Shown: positions 53,861-62,502 of the stretch, piece after piece | Numbering within the stretch: the stretch's first letter is position 1 | Layout of the letters: each line of letters begins with the position of its first letter | Origin: Streptomyces sp. A1136 | GTDB taxonomy: Bacteria > Actinomycetota > Actinomycetes > Streptomycetales > Streptomycetaceae | Length of the DNA: 64,000 nucleotides | Assembly (NCBI RefSeq): GCF_004795055.1 | Contig: NZ_SSBJ01000028.1 | Coordinates: forward strand, 1-64,000 | Direction of reading: 5' to 3' | Program-made: the position numbers and the translations under genes | The notes under the pieces: model-generated | Told to the model about the DNA's origin: nothing | What the model saw: the letters and a program-made list of their open reading frames with translations, nothing else | Databases searched by the model: none

Positions 53861-55198
53861 CTACGCGACCGCGTGGAAGAGGGCCGCCGCCTCGCCCCGG
53901 GAGGCGACGCCGAGCTTCGTGAGGATCTTCGCGACGTGGAACTTGACCGTCGACTCGCTGATGTGGAGCTCCTGGGCGATGGCCCGGTTGCGGTGTCCCC
54001 GCGCCAGCCGCGTCAGGACTTCGAGTTCCCTCGCGCCCAGCGTGCCCAGCGGGTCGAGCGCGCCGTGCGAGGGGGCGTCCGGGGTGGTCAGCGGGATCAG
54101 CGCGGACACGGTGGTGCCCCAGCCGGGGACGGGGTCGATGTCGAGGCGTCCGCCGAGGACCTCCAGCCGGTCCGCGATGCGGGTGGGGCCGAGGCCGCAG
54201 TGGCTCAACCCGCCCGGTCCGTCGTCCCGTACGGTCACCCGCAGTTCCTGTCCGACGACCTGCCAGCCGATGTGGACGCGGGTGACCGGGTCCTGTTCGA
54301 GTACGGCGAGCAGCAGCTCGCGGGCGATGGCCCGTGCCGTGTGTGCCACGTCGGCGGGCACGCTGCGGGTGGAGTCCGGCGCGCCCAGCTCCAGTCGTAC
54401 CGGGCTGTGTCGCAGCAGCGGGCGCAGCGAGTCCGCGAGCCGGGCGAACGCCTCGTCGGCTCGTTCCTCCGCCATGGCCTGGTCCCGTTCGGCCTCGGCG
54501 CGCAGCTCGGCCAGTCCCGATACGGCCAGTTCGGTGGCGGTCGAACGCGCGGCCGCGTCATGGAGGTTGCGGCTGCGCAGGACTCCGAGGAGGGCGGTCA
54601 GGGTGGCGCCGTGGCGGGCGCCCAGTTCCGCGATGACCCGGGCGCGGGTGTCCGCCGCGGCCCGGGAACGGGCCAGCGCGCCGGGGGCGGCCTCCGCGGA
54701 CAGTCGTTCGAAGTGGCTGGTCACCAGGGTCCACAGCGCTTGGACCACGGCGAGCGCGGCCTCGTCGGCGGGGGCCGCGCCCTCGTCCCGTACGAGGACC
54801 AGCAGCGCGCCGCGCTGTGTCGCGTCGGTCGTGACGGCGACGACCGGACGATCGGCCCCGGCGATCGTCGCCCTGCCCTGCCAGGGTCGTCCCGCGACGC
54901 CCGACAGGAACAGCGGCTCCATGTCCGCGGTGCTGATCCGGGTCGCGTACGCCTCGTCGCCGAAGGACTTGAACGGCGAGTGGGCGCAGTGCGTGGACAG
55001 TTCGGCGGCGGCCCGGTGCGGCACGAGGTCGCGCAGGACCGCCGAGAGCCGGGGCAGGATCTCCCCCAACGGCTGCCTGATGACGTCGTACCCCGCGGCC
55101 AGCGCGGCGAGCGTCGCCTCCCCCGCCGCGAGCACGGGGGCCGTGCGGGTGGGGGTGGACTCGGCGGTGCGGGACCCGGGGGTCACGATCAGCTCCAT
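53861..55198 (-). CDS. LuxR-type regulator fused to a kinase-like ATPase region
   Basis: A 445-residue one-chain regulator. An N-terminal GAF-like sensory part (about 20-170) leads to a helical segment, ADTRARVIAELGARHGATL, placed like a HisKA_3 dimerisation box but without the usual ELHD histidine. An ATP-binding-type domain follows (RVTVRDDGPGGL, about 260-365). A NarL/LuxR helix-turn-helix closes it (LGARELEVLTRLARGHRN to STVKFHVAKILTKLG, about 378-440). There is no receiver domain. It is divergent from the quinone oxidoreductase gene and probably controls it through the repeats between them. Confidence 0.85.
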   Translation of the reverse strand: MELIVTPGSRTAESTPTRTAPVLAAGEATLAALAAGYDVIRQPLGEILPRLSAVLRDLVPHRAAAELSTHCAHSPFKSFGDEAYATRISTADMEPLFLSGVAGRPWQGRATIAGADRPVVAVTTDATQRGALLVLVRDEGAAPADEAALAVVQALWTLVTSHFERLSAEAAPGALARSRAAADTRARVIAELGARHGATLTALLGVLRSRNLHDAAARSTATELAVSGLAELRAEAERDQAMAEERADEAFARLADSLRPLLRHSPVRLELGAPDSTRSVPADVAHTARAIARELLLAVLEQDPVTRVHIGWQVVGQELRVTVRDDGPGGLSHCGLGPTRIADRLEVLGGRLDIDPVPGWGTTVSALIPLTTPDAPSHGALDPLGTLGARELEVLTRLARGHRNRAIAQELHISESTVKFHVAKILTKLGVASRGEAAALFHAVA

Positions 55199-55231
55199 GA
55201 GCTCAGCCTAGCCGGCCGCGACCCGATCCCC

Positions 55232-55261
55232 ACTGGCCTTTCGGACAGGTGGGACTGGCCT
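55232..55261. promoter_or_regulatory. Direct repeat operator candidate
   Basis: ACTGGCCT occurs at 55232-55239 and 55254-55261, exactly 22 bases (two helical turns) apart, in the gap between the LuxR-fusion regulator and the oxidoreductase. Spacing on one face of the helix suits a dimeric or tandem-binding regulator. Confidence 0.55.
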
Positions 55262-55340
55262 GAAGACGGGCCGGTTTCCCGTCCCTCCGGCCAGAGGCTT
55301 GAGCCACGGAACGACAAGCCGTCACAGCGGGGAGACTGAC

Positions 55341-56255
55341 ATGGAAGCGATCGTCTACGACGAGTTCGGCGGCCCGGAAGTGCTGCGCCAGGAGGAGACC
55401 GACAAGCCGGAACCGGGCGCCGGGGAAGTCCGCGTGAAGGTGGTGGTGGCCGGGGTCAACCCGCTGGACCACAAGCGGCGTTACGGCTGGGTCGAGGAGT
55501 TCTACCCGAGCGTGTTCCCGATGATCCCGGGGCTGGAGTTCGCCGGTGTCGTGGACGCGGTCGGCGAGGGCGCCACCCATGTCGCCGTCGGGGACGAGGT
55601 CCTGGGTTGGACGCGGACGGGCGCGTACGCCGAGTACGCCATCGCCGGTGACATCGTCCACAAGCCGGCCGGACTGTCCTTCGAGCAGGCGGCGGCGCTG
55701 CCGGTGGCCGGCGAGACCGCGCAGCGGGTCCTGGACCTGCTGCGGGTGAAGGCGGGCGAGACGCTGCTGGTGCACGGGGCCGCCGGAGCGGTCGGCTCGG
55801 TGGCGGTCCAGCTCGCGGTGGCCGCGGGCGTCACGGTCATCGGCACGGCGTCCCTGCCCAACCACGACCACCTGCGGTCCCTGGGGGCCGTCGCGGTCGA
55901 GTACGGGGACGCTCTCGCCGAGCGGGTACGGGCGGCCTCGCCGCACGGCGTGGACGCGGTGTTCGACGCGGCCGGCCAGGGCGTGCTGCCCCTGTCCATC
56001 GAGCTGGCGGGCGGCTCCGCGGAACGCGTCGTCACCATCGCCGACCCGCAGGCCGCCGCGCACGGGATCGTCTTCACCGGCGGCGGTACGGACCCGGCCG
56101 CGATCCGCGCCGGTCTGGCCGAGCACGCCCGTCTGGCCGCCGAGGGCCGCCTTCGAGTCCGGCTCGGGGAGGTGTTCGCCCTGGCTGACGCCGCGAAGGC
56201 GCAGGAGCTGAGCGAGTCGGGTCACGCCCGCGGCAAGCTGCTGATCCGGCCCTGA
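55341..56255 (+). CDS. NADP-dependent quinone oxidoreductase (zinc-free MDR)
   Basis: A 304-residue medium-chain reductase of the quinone oxidoreductase branch: MEAIVYDEFGGPEVLRQEE at the start, GLEFAGVVDAVGEG, and the cofactor loop LLVHGAAGAVGSVAVQLAVA. The structural and catalytic zinc cysteines of alcohol dehydrogenases are absent. It reduces quinones or enones with NADPH. GGGGAGA precedes ATG 55341. The adjacent divergent regulator and aromatic monooxygenase suggest a role with aromatic or quinone stress; that is inference. Confidence 0.9.
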   Translation: MEAIVYDEFGGPEVLRQEETDKPEPGAGEVRVKVVVAGVNPLDHKRRYGWVEEFYPSVFPMIPGLEFAGVVDAVGEGATHVAVGDEVLGWTRTGAYAEYAIAGDIVHKPAGLSFEQAAALPVAGETAQRVLDLLRVKAGETLLVHGAAGAVGSVAVQLAVAAGVTVIGTASLPNHDHLRSLGAVAVEYGDALAERVRAASPHGVDAVFDAAGQGVLPLSIELAGGSAERVVTIADPQAAAHGIVFTGGGTDPAAIRAGLAEHARLAAEGRLRVRLGEVFALADAAKAQELSESGHARGKLLIRP

Positions 56256-56373
56256 CCCCCGGTGCGCCGCGGTCGGGGGCCGGGGTGCGGAACTTCCAGG
56301 GGGTGGGCCGCCGGCCCGGCTTCCGGGTCCGGCCGGCGGCATGAGAGGGTCGGCCCGACAGGAGGTGGGCGGG

Positions 56374-57087
56374 GTGACCGGTGGGACGTCCCATGGGCTG
56401 GTGCTGGTGGCGGACGACGACGCCGCCATCCGTCGCTCGCTGGAGCGCGGGCTGCGGCTGAGCGGCTTCACGGTGCTTCTCGCCGAGGACGGTCCGGGCG
56501 CGCTGCGGCTGCTCGCCGACAGGCACCCGGACGTCCTGGTCTTGGACGTGTCCATGCCCGGCTCGACCGGCACGGAGGTCTGCCGTGACCTTCGGGAGCG
56601 GGGTGACGAGACGCCCGTCCTCATGTTGTCGGCGCTCGACGAGCTGGCGGACCGGGTCGCCGGGTTGCAGGCCGGCGCCGACGACTACCTGGTGAAACCG
56701 TTCGCGCTGGAGGAACTGGTGCTGCGGCTGCACGCCCTGCTGCGGCGCCGGCCGGCCCACGCCCCCTCGGACGTGCTGCGGGCCGGCCCCCTGGTCGTGG
56801 ACGAGGCGACCCGGCAGGTGCGCCACGGGGATGCCGAAGTGTGCCTGACACGGCGGGAGTTCGAGCTGCTGGTGCAGTTCGTGCGCAACACCGGGATCGT
56901 CCTCACCCGCGACACGCTGCTGGACCGCGTGTGGGGCTACGACTTCGAGGTGCGCACCGACGCCGTCGACACCTTCGTCAGCTACCTCCGGCGCAAGCTG
57001 GAGGAGGGCGGCCGGCCGCGGATGATCCACACGGTGCGCGGGGTCGGCTTCGTCCTGCGCGCGCCGGACGACGGCGGCCGGCCGTGA
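56374..57087 (+). CDS. OmpR-family response regulator
   Basis: A 237-residue regulator. Receiver: acidic DDD at 14-16, phospho-acceptor Asp58 in DVLVLDVSMPG, lysine in ADDYLVKPFA. Winged-helix domain: LTRREFELLVQFVRNTGIVLTR, then VDTFVSYLRRKLEEGG and the terminal wing RMIHTVRGVGFVLR. AGGAGG lies 8 bases before GTG 56374, preferred over the ATG at 56341. GTGA overlap couples it to the kinase gene. A tandem repeat of the kind OmpR-family proteins bind lies upstream of the next transcription unit. Confidence 0.93.
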   Translation: MTGGTSHGLVLVADDDAAIRRSLERGLRLSGFTVLLAEDGPGALRLLADRHPDVLVLDVSMPGSTGTEVCRDLRERGDETPVLMLSALDELADRVAGLQAGADDYLVKPFALEELVLRLHALLRRRPAHAPSDVLRAGPLVVDEATRQVRHGDAEVCLTRREFELLVQFVRNTGIVLTRDTLLDRVWGYDFEVRTDAVDTFVSYLRRKLEEGGRPRMIHTVRGVGFVLRAPDDGGRP

Positions 57088-58529
57088 AGCTCGCCACCCG
57101 CATCGCGCTCTCGGTGACCGTGGTGGTGCCCCTGCTGGTGCTCGCGGCGGGGCTGCTCGTGCTCGGGCTGGTCACCCGTGACCTGCACCAACAGCAGGAC
57201 GCCCGGCTGCGGGACCGGGCCTCGGCCGTCCTCCCCGATGTCAGGACGCTGCTGGCGGCCGAGCTGAAGGGCCGGCCGAAGGTGGAGCAGAACCAACACC
57301 GCAAGGTCCTCGGCGACGCCCTCGACGCCGGGGTCAGGGTGCTGGCCGCGGACGGGGCCGTCCTCCTGGAGGGCGGCCCGCAGCTCTCCGATCCGGCGCG
57401 GCTGCCCGCCCGGACGCCGGAGGGACCCGTCACGGTCCGCGCCAAGGGCCGTGCCTGGCGGGTGCTCGCCGTCCCGGTGACCGGCGCGGCGCCGGGCACG
57501 CTCTGGCTGGTCGCCCCGGCCTCGGCCGCGGACCCGCAGCTCGTCGCCGTGCGCGGCCGGGTCCTGCTCGTCGCGCTGCTGTCGGCCCCGGTGTCGGGGC
57601 TGATCGCGTACGGCCTGGCCGGGCGCGCCACCGCATCCGTACGGCGGTTGAGCCGCCGGGCCGCCACACTCGACCCGCGGGCGGGCGCCGCGGCTTTCGC
57701 CACGGCGCCGGTGAACATCACCGAGGTGGACGAACTTTCCTTCGCCATCGGGCAGTTGCTGGCCCGCTACGACGAGCAGGCGGCCCGGACGGCGCAGGCG
57801 CTGGAGACCGCCCGCTCCTTCTCCTCCGCCGCCTCGCACGAGCTGCGCACACCGCTGATGAGCATGCGGACGGACCTGGACGTCCTGGCGGCCCATCCCG
57901 ACCTCTCTCCCGCCGAGCGGGCCGAGGTGGTGCGGGACCTCCAGGCCGACCACGCCAGGCTGCTGGAGCTGTTGACGGCGCTGCGGATGCTGGCCCGGGG
58001 CGACCTGGTGGAGGCGTCCGCGTTCGCTCCGCTCGACTTGGCGGAGCTGGTGGACGTGGCGGTGGGCGAAGCCGCCCGGCGCCGACCCGAGGCGCGGCTG
58101 CGCGCCGATGTGCCCGCCGAGTTGCGGGTACGGGGTTGGGAGGCCGGGCTGCGCATCCTGCTCGACAACCTCCTGGGCAACGCGGTGACCCACGGGCACC
58201 TGCCGGACGAGCCGCCCGAGGTCGCGGTGCGGTTGCGCGCGGAGGGCGGTCACGCGGTCCTGACGGTGGACGACGCGGGGCCCGGCGTCCCGCCCGGGGA
58301 GCGCGAGGCGGTCTTCCGGCGCTTCCACCACCGCCCGGGGAGCCCCGGCTCGGGGCTGGGGCTGACGCTGGTCGCCCAGCAGGCGGCGCTGCACGGGGGC
58401 ACGGTGACCGTCGCGGCGGCGCCCGGCACCGGGGGCGCGCGCTTCGAGGTGCGCTTGCCGTTGTCGGCCCCGGACGCCCCCGTCGGGCCGCTCCCGTCCG
58501 GCCGGAACTGGATCTCGCGCGGCGCGTGA
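57084..58529 (+). CDS. Two-component sensor histidine kinase
   Basis: A 481-residue kinase: TM1 at about 11-31, an extracytoplasmic domain to about 157, TM2 at about 158-178, a HAMP-like linker, then FSSAASHELRTPLMSMRTDL with phospho-acceptor His252. ATP-binding motifs are NAVTHGHLPDEPP region (N box), VDDAGPGVPPGE and GSGLGLTLVAQQAA. GTG 57084 overlaps the response regulator stop. The stimulus is unknown; the secreted protein and lipoprotein encoded next are candidates for partners or outputs at the envelope. Confidence 0.93.
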   Translation: MKLATRIALSVTVVVPLLVLAAGLLVLGLVTRDLHQQQDARLRDRASAVLPDVRTLLAAELKGRPKVEQNQHRKVLGDALDAGVRVLAADGAVLLEGGPQLSDPARLPARTPEGPVTVRAKGRAWRVLAVPVTGAAPGTLWLVAPASAADPQLVAVRGRVLLVALLSAPVSGLIAYGLAGRATASVRRLSRRAATLDPRAGAAAFATAPVNITEVDELSFAIGQLLARYDEQAARTAQALETARSFSSAASHELRTPLMSMRTDLDVLAAHPDLSPAERAEVVRDLQADHARLLELLTALRMLARGDLVEASAFAPLDLAELVDVAVGEAARRRPEARLRADVPAELRVRGWEAGLRILLDNLLGNAVTHGHLPDEPPEVAVRLRAEGGHAVLTVDDAGPGVPPGEREAVFRRFHHRPGSPGSGLGLTLVAQQAALHGGTVTVAAAPGTGGARFEVRLPLSAPDAPVGPLPSGRNWISRGA

Positions 58530-58556
58530 GGGCCGTCCGGCGGTCCTTCGCGGGCC

Positions 58557-58588
58557 CACAAGAAAACCACAAGAACTCCCCCTAGCGT
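58557..58588 (+). promoter_or_regulatory. Activator-type promoter with tandem CACAAGAA repeats
   Basis: CACAAGAA occurs at 58557-58564 and 58568-58575, 11 bases apart (one helical turn), the classic layout of OmpR-family binding sites. TAGCGT at 58583-58588 fits a Streptomyces -10, placing the repeats over the -35 where a bound regulator would contact polymerase. It lies 59 bases before the secreted protein gene. Confidence 0.65.
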
Positions 58589-58646
58589 CCTGCACGTCCG
58601 GCCCGTTCACGCCAGTCGGACCAGTCCGCACGAAGGGGATACCACC

Positions 58647-59051
58647 ATGCTCAAGAGCCGTAGGACCGCCGCCGCGATCGGCGCCGTCGCGCTGACCGGC
58701 GCCCTGTTCGCCGCCGCTCCCGCGCAGGCCGACGCCGGCGCGAAGCCGTCGTCGTCGCCGAAGTCCGCGCCGAAGGGCGACGGCTCCAAGGCCGTCTGCA
58801 AGCGTCTGCCCAAGACCGAGGCCCGCGTGAACGCCGCGGTGACCCGGCTGAACGGTGACGCCACCGTCTCCGGGTCGATCGCCCGGCTGGAGCAGCGCGT
58901 CGCGAACGCCAAGTCCGAGGGTCACACCGAGATCTACACCTACCTCAACGACCGGCTGACCGCCCGCAAGAACCTGCTGCCCACCCTGCAGAAGCGGCAG
59001 GCGGACCTCAAGGCGGTCAGCACCTGGTGCGCCGCGCAGAAGTCCAAGTGA
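58647..59051 (+). CDS. Secreted helical protein with one cysteine pair, unknown function
   Basis: A 134-residue protein. A signal peptide (about 1-29, ending AQADA) is followed by a Ser/Lys/Pro linker, then a helix-rich domain from KAVCKRLPKTEARV to STWCAAQKSK. The two cysteines sit at either end of the domain and could clasp a helical hairpin or bundle. I do not recognise a named family. AAGGGG precedes the ATG. It is the first gene of a unit preceded by OmpR-type repeats and followed, with a GTGA overlap, by a lipoprotein. The layout suggests an envelope-stress output of the upstream two-component pair. Confidence 0.8.
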   Translation: MLKSRRTAAAIGAVALTGALFAAAPAQADAGAKPSSSPKSAPKGDGSKAVCKRLPKTEARVNAAVTRLNGDATVSGSIARLEQRVANAKSEGHTEIYTYLNDRLTARKNLLPTLQKRQADLKAVSTWCAAQKSK

Positions 59052-59254
59052 CCGGGCGCGCCGCCGCCGGCCTCGTCGCGCTGGCCGCCGGGGCGGCCTT
59101 GCTGCTCACCGGCTGTGGGCCGGGCGCGACCGCCCAGCCCAAGGCGCCCGCGTCGGTGTCCGACGACGCCAAGGCCAAGCAGATGCAGGACACGCTGGAC
59201 GCCGCCGACGACGCGGCCGCCCAGGCGGACGCGGACGCGGCCCAGAACAACTGA
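59048..59254 (+). CDS. Small lipoprotein, Ala/Asp-rich
   Basis: A 68-residue lipoprotein: signal segment LVALAAGAALLLTGC with lipobox LLTGC, so the mature protein begins at Cys28 or so and is membrane anchored. The mature part is a short acidic helix, QMQDTLDAADDAAAQADADAAQ. GTG 59048 overlaps the stop of the secreted helical protein gene, making the two co-translated partners. No known family; a docking or scaffold role for the secreted protein is inference. Confidence 0.75.
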   Translation: MTGRAAAGLVALAAGAALLLTGCGPGATAQPKAPASVSDDAKAKQMQDTLDAADDAAAQADADAAQNN

Positions 59255-59260
59255 GACACC

Positions 59261-59292
59261 GGACGGCTGAACGGCCGGACGGCTGAACGGCT
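59261..59292. repeat. 16-bp tandem duplication after the lipoprotein gene
   Basis: GGACGGCTGAACGGCC (59261-59276) is followed directly by a second copy differing in the last base (59277-59292). It lies just after the lipoprotein stop; CGGCTGAACGGC-type half repeats continue briefly. Its role is unknown. Confidence 0.7.
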
Positions 59293-59390
59293 GAGCCATT
59301 CGGCTGCGGTGGCGCGCGCGGGCGGTGGGACCGGGTGAGGCTTGCGATCAGGTCTTCTTCCGGTCTCATGCCTAGGGAAAGGTCCGGCCC

Positions 59391-59933
59391 ATGCCGTTCA
59401 GCCATCGCAAGGACCTCGGACTGCTGGCCTTGCGCCTCGGTACGGGCGGCGTGCTCATCGCCCACGGCGCCCAGAAGCTCTTCGGGTGGTTCGGCGGGGG
59501 TGGCCTCGAAGGCACCACCAAGGCGATGGAGCACATGGGGTTCGCCCCGGCGCGCCCCAGCGCCATCGCCGCCGGGCTCGGTGAGGCCGGCGGCGGTGCG
59601 CTGCTCGTGCTGGGGCTGGCCACACCCGCGGCGGGCGCGGCGGCGGCCGGGGCGATGGCGGGGGCCGTCTCCGTCCACGCCCCCGCCGGGTTCTTCGCCC
59701 AGGGCGGCGGTTTCGAGTACCCGGCCTTCCTCGGCTTCGTCGCGGCCGGGCTCGGTCTCGCCGGGCCGGGAGAGTTCTCCCTCGACCACTTCACGCGTCA
59801 CCGGTTGGACCGGCCGGCCGTCCTGCTGCTGGCCTTCGCGGTCAGCGCGGCCGCGGCGACCGTCGTCGTCACCCGTCGAAACGCGGCCGTGGCCGCCGCG
59901 GCGGCCGACGAGGGCACGGACGACGGCGCGTAA
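59391..59933 (+). CDS. DoxX-family membrane protein
   Basis: A 180-residue protein with four hydrophobic segments. GLLALRLGTGGVLIAHGAQKLFGWFGGGG is the DoxX signature, followed by GLGEAGGGALLVLGLATPA. Family members associate with redox enzymes or oxidative stress responses at the membrane. The stop codon shares one base with the start of the AI-2E gene, so both are expressed together. Confidence 0.9.
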   Translation: MPFSHRKDLGLLALRLGTGGVLIAHGAQKLFGWFGGGGLEGTTKAMEHMGFAPARPSAIAAGLGEAGGGALLVLGLATPAAGAAAAGAMAGAVSVHAPAGFFAQGGGFEYPAFLGFVAAGLGLAGPGEFSLDHFTRHRLDRPAVLLLAFAVSAAAATVVVTRRNAAVAAAAADEGTDDGA

Positions 59934-61081
59934 TGGCCGGGCGATCCGCGGCGCGACCGAAGCGCCGGGACACGGACGACACGCGCGCCCGCATCCGCAA
60001 CGCCTCCCGTCGGGCCCGCGGCGGCCGTCCGGTCGCCGGTCCGGCGGCGGTGGCACCGACGCTGGTCACGGTGGCGGGGTACGCCTGGCGCATCCTGATC
60101 CTGGCGGGCTTCGCCTACGGCGTCTTCGCCGTCCTGGGACGGTTCCACGAGGTTGCCGTGGCCGTCTTCCTGGGACTGGTCGTGACGGCGATGCTCCGAC
60201 CGCTCGCCGATCTGCTGGCCCGGCGTATTCCGCGACCGCTCGCCGTCGCCGGCGCCCTGATCGGCACCATCGTCCTGGTCCTGGGCGTGCTGGCGTTCGT
60301 CGGGGAGACCGTGGCCGGCGAATGGGACACGCTGGTGACCGAGTTCAAGGACGGCCTCGGCCGTATCCAGCCGTGGCTGGAGCGCCCGCCCCTGCGGCTG
60401 AACGCGCACGCGCTGGGCGATGCGCAGGCCAAGATCGGCGAGTACCTCTCCACCCACCGGTCGGACATCCTCAGCACCGCCGTCAGCGGGGCGGGCCGGC
60501 TCGTGGAGGTCCTCACGATCGCCGCGCTCGCCCTGTTCTGCTCGGTCTTCTTCATCCACTCCGGCGACCGGCAGTGGCGGTGGTTCTGCGACCAGCTCCC
60601 GGCCGGCGCGCGCCACCGGGTCGCCGTCGTCGGCCGTGCGTCCTGGCGCACCTTCACCGGCTACACCCACGGCATCGTGCTGGTCGCCGGCACCAACGCC
60701 ATCCTCGTGGGCGTCGCCCTGCTCGTCCTGCGCGTGCCGCTCGCGGTGCCGCTCGCCCTGCTGGAGTTCGTCGCCGCGTTCATCCCGCTCATCGGCTCGC
60801 CCGTCGCCCTCGCGATCGCCGCCATCATCGCGTTGGCCACCCGGGGGCCGCTGATCGCCGGGGTGGTGATCGCGCTGATCGTGGTGATCGGCCAGATCGA
60901 GGGGCATCTGCTGCACCCCCTGGTCATGAGCTGGGCCGTGCGTCTGCACCCCGTGATCGTGGCGCTGTCGGTGGTCGCGGGGGCCATCGCCGCCGGGGTG
61001 GTGGGGGCGGTGGTCGCGGTGCCGCTGGTCTCGGTCCTGTGGTCGGCCGGTCAGGCGCTGCGCTCCACCGCCCCGCCCTGA
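59933..61081 (+). CDS. AI-2E family (PerM-like) transporter
   Basis: A 382-residue polytopic protein of the PF01594 AI-2E/PerM family: VAVFLGLVVTAMLRPLADLLARRIPRPLAV near the start. The C-terminal region LEFVAAFIPLIGSPVALAIAAIIAL is typical, as is GQIEGHLLHPLVMSWAVRLHPVIVAL, which holds the conserved Q.E...L.P..M. Members export small molecules or act in Na+(Li+)/H+ exchange; autoinducer transport is unproven for actinobacteria. It is coupled to DoxX by a TAATG overlap. Confidence 0.9.
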   Translation: MAGRSAARPKRRDTDDTRARIRNASRRARGGRPVAGPAAVAPTLVTVAGYAWRILILAGFAYGVFAVLGRFHEVAVAVFLGLVVTAMLRPLADLLARRIPRPLAVAGALIGTIVLVLGVLAFVGETVAGEWDTLVTEFKDGLGRIQPWLERPPLRLNAHALGDAQAKIGEYLSTHRSDILSTAVSGAGRLVEVLTIAALALFCSVFFIHSGDRQWRWFCDQLPAGARHRVAVVGRASWRTFTGYTHGIVLVAGTNAILVGVALLVLRVPLAVPLALLEFVAAFIPLIGSPVALAIAAIIALATRGPLIAGVVIALIVVIGQIEGHLLHPLVMSWAVRLHPVIVALSVVAGAIAAGVVGAVVAVPLVSVLWSAGQALRSTAPP

Positions 61082-61189
61082 CGCCGACGACACGTACCGC
61101 CCTCCTGGGCGGCGGGACCGAACGGGGCCCGCGGCCCGCGGCGGCCCCGCCGCCGCGAACCCGGCCCCTCGCCCGGCGGCGACGGCCGG

Positions 61190-62437
61190 TCAACGCGTGG
61201 TCAGGGGGTGGTCCGGGGCGAGGACGCGCGCAAGACGCGAGGCGATCGTCTGGGCCGGATTGCCGTCGGTGGCCCCGGGGCCTTGCGTCGTGCTGACGGC
61301 GATGGACAGCCGCTGCGCCGGAAGGTAGGCCTGGACGGCCGCGTAGCCGCTGAACGACGGGTTCTGGATGATCCAGTCGTCGACGACGAGGACGCCGAAC
61401 CCGAAGTGTCGGGCGGCGGTGTTCTTCAGGCAGACATCGGCGGGGCAGGTGTCGCTCTTGCCGCCCAGGCCGACGGTGCCGGGGTCGAGCTGCGTCTTGA
61501 AGCCCTGGGGGGAGAGCAGTTCACCGCTGCCGATGGCGCGGGCGGTACGGGCGAGGTCACAGATGTCGCTGGTGAGGACCGCCCCGGCGGCGGTCGTCCA
61601 GGACGGGTTCCAGTAGCTGGACTCCTCGTAGACGCCGCGCTCGGACGTGAAGGCGTGCAGCGCGGGGGCCGGGATGTCGGGGGTGAAGGAGTTGTGCGTC
61701 CCCCGCAGTCCGAGCGGGGTCGTGATCCGTTCGCCCAGCAGCCGGTCCAGGCGCGTGCCGGTGATCTTCTCCAGTACGACGCCCAGGATCTGGAAGTCGG
61801 CGTGGGAGTAGCTCCAACTCGTGCCCGGCTTGTACCAGAGCGGATGGGCCGTGGCGATGTCGACCGTGTCGGAGAAGGTCCAGTGTCGGAAGGGCGCCGC
61901 TTGGAGTTCGGCGAGGAACTTCTTGTCGGTGACGTAGTCGTGGAGTCCGGAGGTGGAGCTGCCGAGCATGCGCAAGGTGATCTCGGAGGCGTGCGGCAGG
62001 GTGGGCAACCAGCGCGAGACCGGTTCGTCCAGGCGCACTTTGCCCTCGTCGACGAGTTGCAGCAGCACGGTCGTCATGTACTCGATGGCGACGGAGCCGG
62101 AGCGGAAGTGCATGGCGGGGTCGGCGGGAACGCCCGTCATGGACTCTCCCACGGCCCCGGTGACGATGTCCTTGTCGCCGGAGACCGCCTTGAAGATCAC
62201 CGAGTTCAGGTGCAGGTCCCCGGAGGCCTGCCGGACGGTGGCCCTGATCCGGGCCGCCTGATCGCCCGTGGACCGCGGCGAGCCGACGCAGGTCTGCGGC
62301 GCGCTCGCGGCGGCCGCCGGACGGGGGATGCCGGTGGGGAGGATCGCGGCGACGATTCCGGCAACGCTGAGCAACGCCGTTCGGGTACGCCTCACGCTCC
62401 TCAGTATCTGTGGAAGGCCTCCGCTCCGCCCCTTCAC
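61190..62437 (-). CDS. Class C beta-lactamase homologue with lost active-site residues
   Basis: A 415-residue secreted protein: long basic start, then signal core LLSVAGIVAAILPTG, cut near residue 44. It follows the serine hydrolase fold closely, yet each catalytic motif is altered. SxxK reads SVAI (Ser115, Ile118 for Lys). YxN reads YSH (210-212). HxG reads QNP (358-360), in WIIQNPSFSGY against WIGHNGSLPGY of the intact homologue at 509-1729. A cysteine pair (CPADVC) may form a disulfide. It is open throughout, so it seems a maintained pseudoenzyme, perhaps binding peptidoglycan or a partner. The GTG start is uncertain. Confidence 0.85.
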   Translation of the reverse strand: MKGRSGGLPQILRSVRRTRTALLSVAGIVAAILPTGIPRPAAAASAPQTCVGSPRSTGDQAARIRATVRQASGDLHLNSVIFKAVSGDKDIVTGAVGESMTGVPADPAMHFRSGSVAIEYMTTVLLQLVDEGKVRLDEPVSRWLPTLPHASEITLRMLGSSTSGLHDYVTDKKFLAELQAAPFRHWTFSDTVDIATAHPLWYKPGTSWSYSHADFQILGVVLEKITGTRLDRLLGERITTPLGLRGTHNSFTPDIPAPALHAFTSERGVYEESSYWNPSWTTAAGAVLTSDICDLARTARAIGSGELLSPQGFKTQLDPGTVGLGGKSDTCPADVCLKNTAARHFGFGVLVVDDWIIQNPSFSGYAAVQAYLPAQRLSIAVSTTQGPGATDGNPAQTIASRLARVLAPDHPLTTR

Positions 62438-62502
62438 TCGGTCGGAGGCCTCCCAAGCCCGCGAGCCCGCCCGCGAGCCGTCGGCGCGCCCGCGGGCAGG
62501 GC

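Noticed and set aside
56982..58925. A 647-codon minus-strand open frame
   Set aside because: It is antisense to the histidine kinase and the secreted helical protein.
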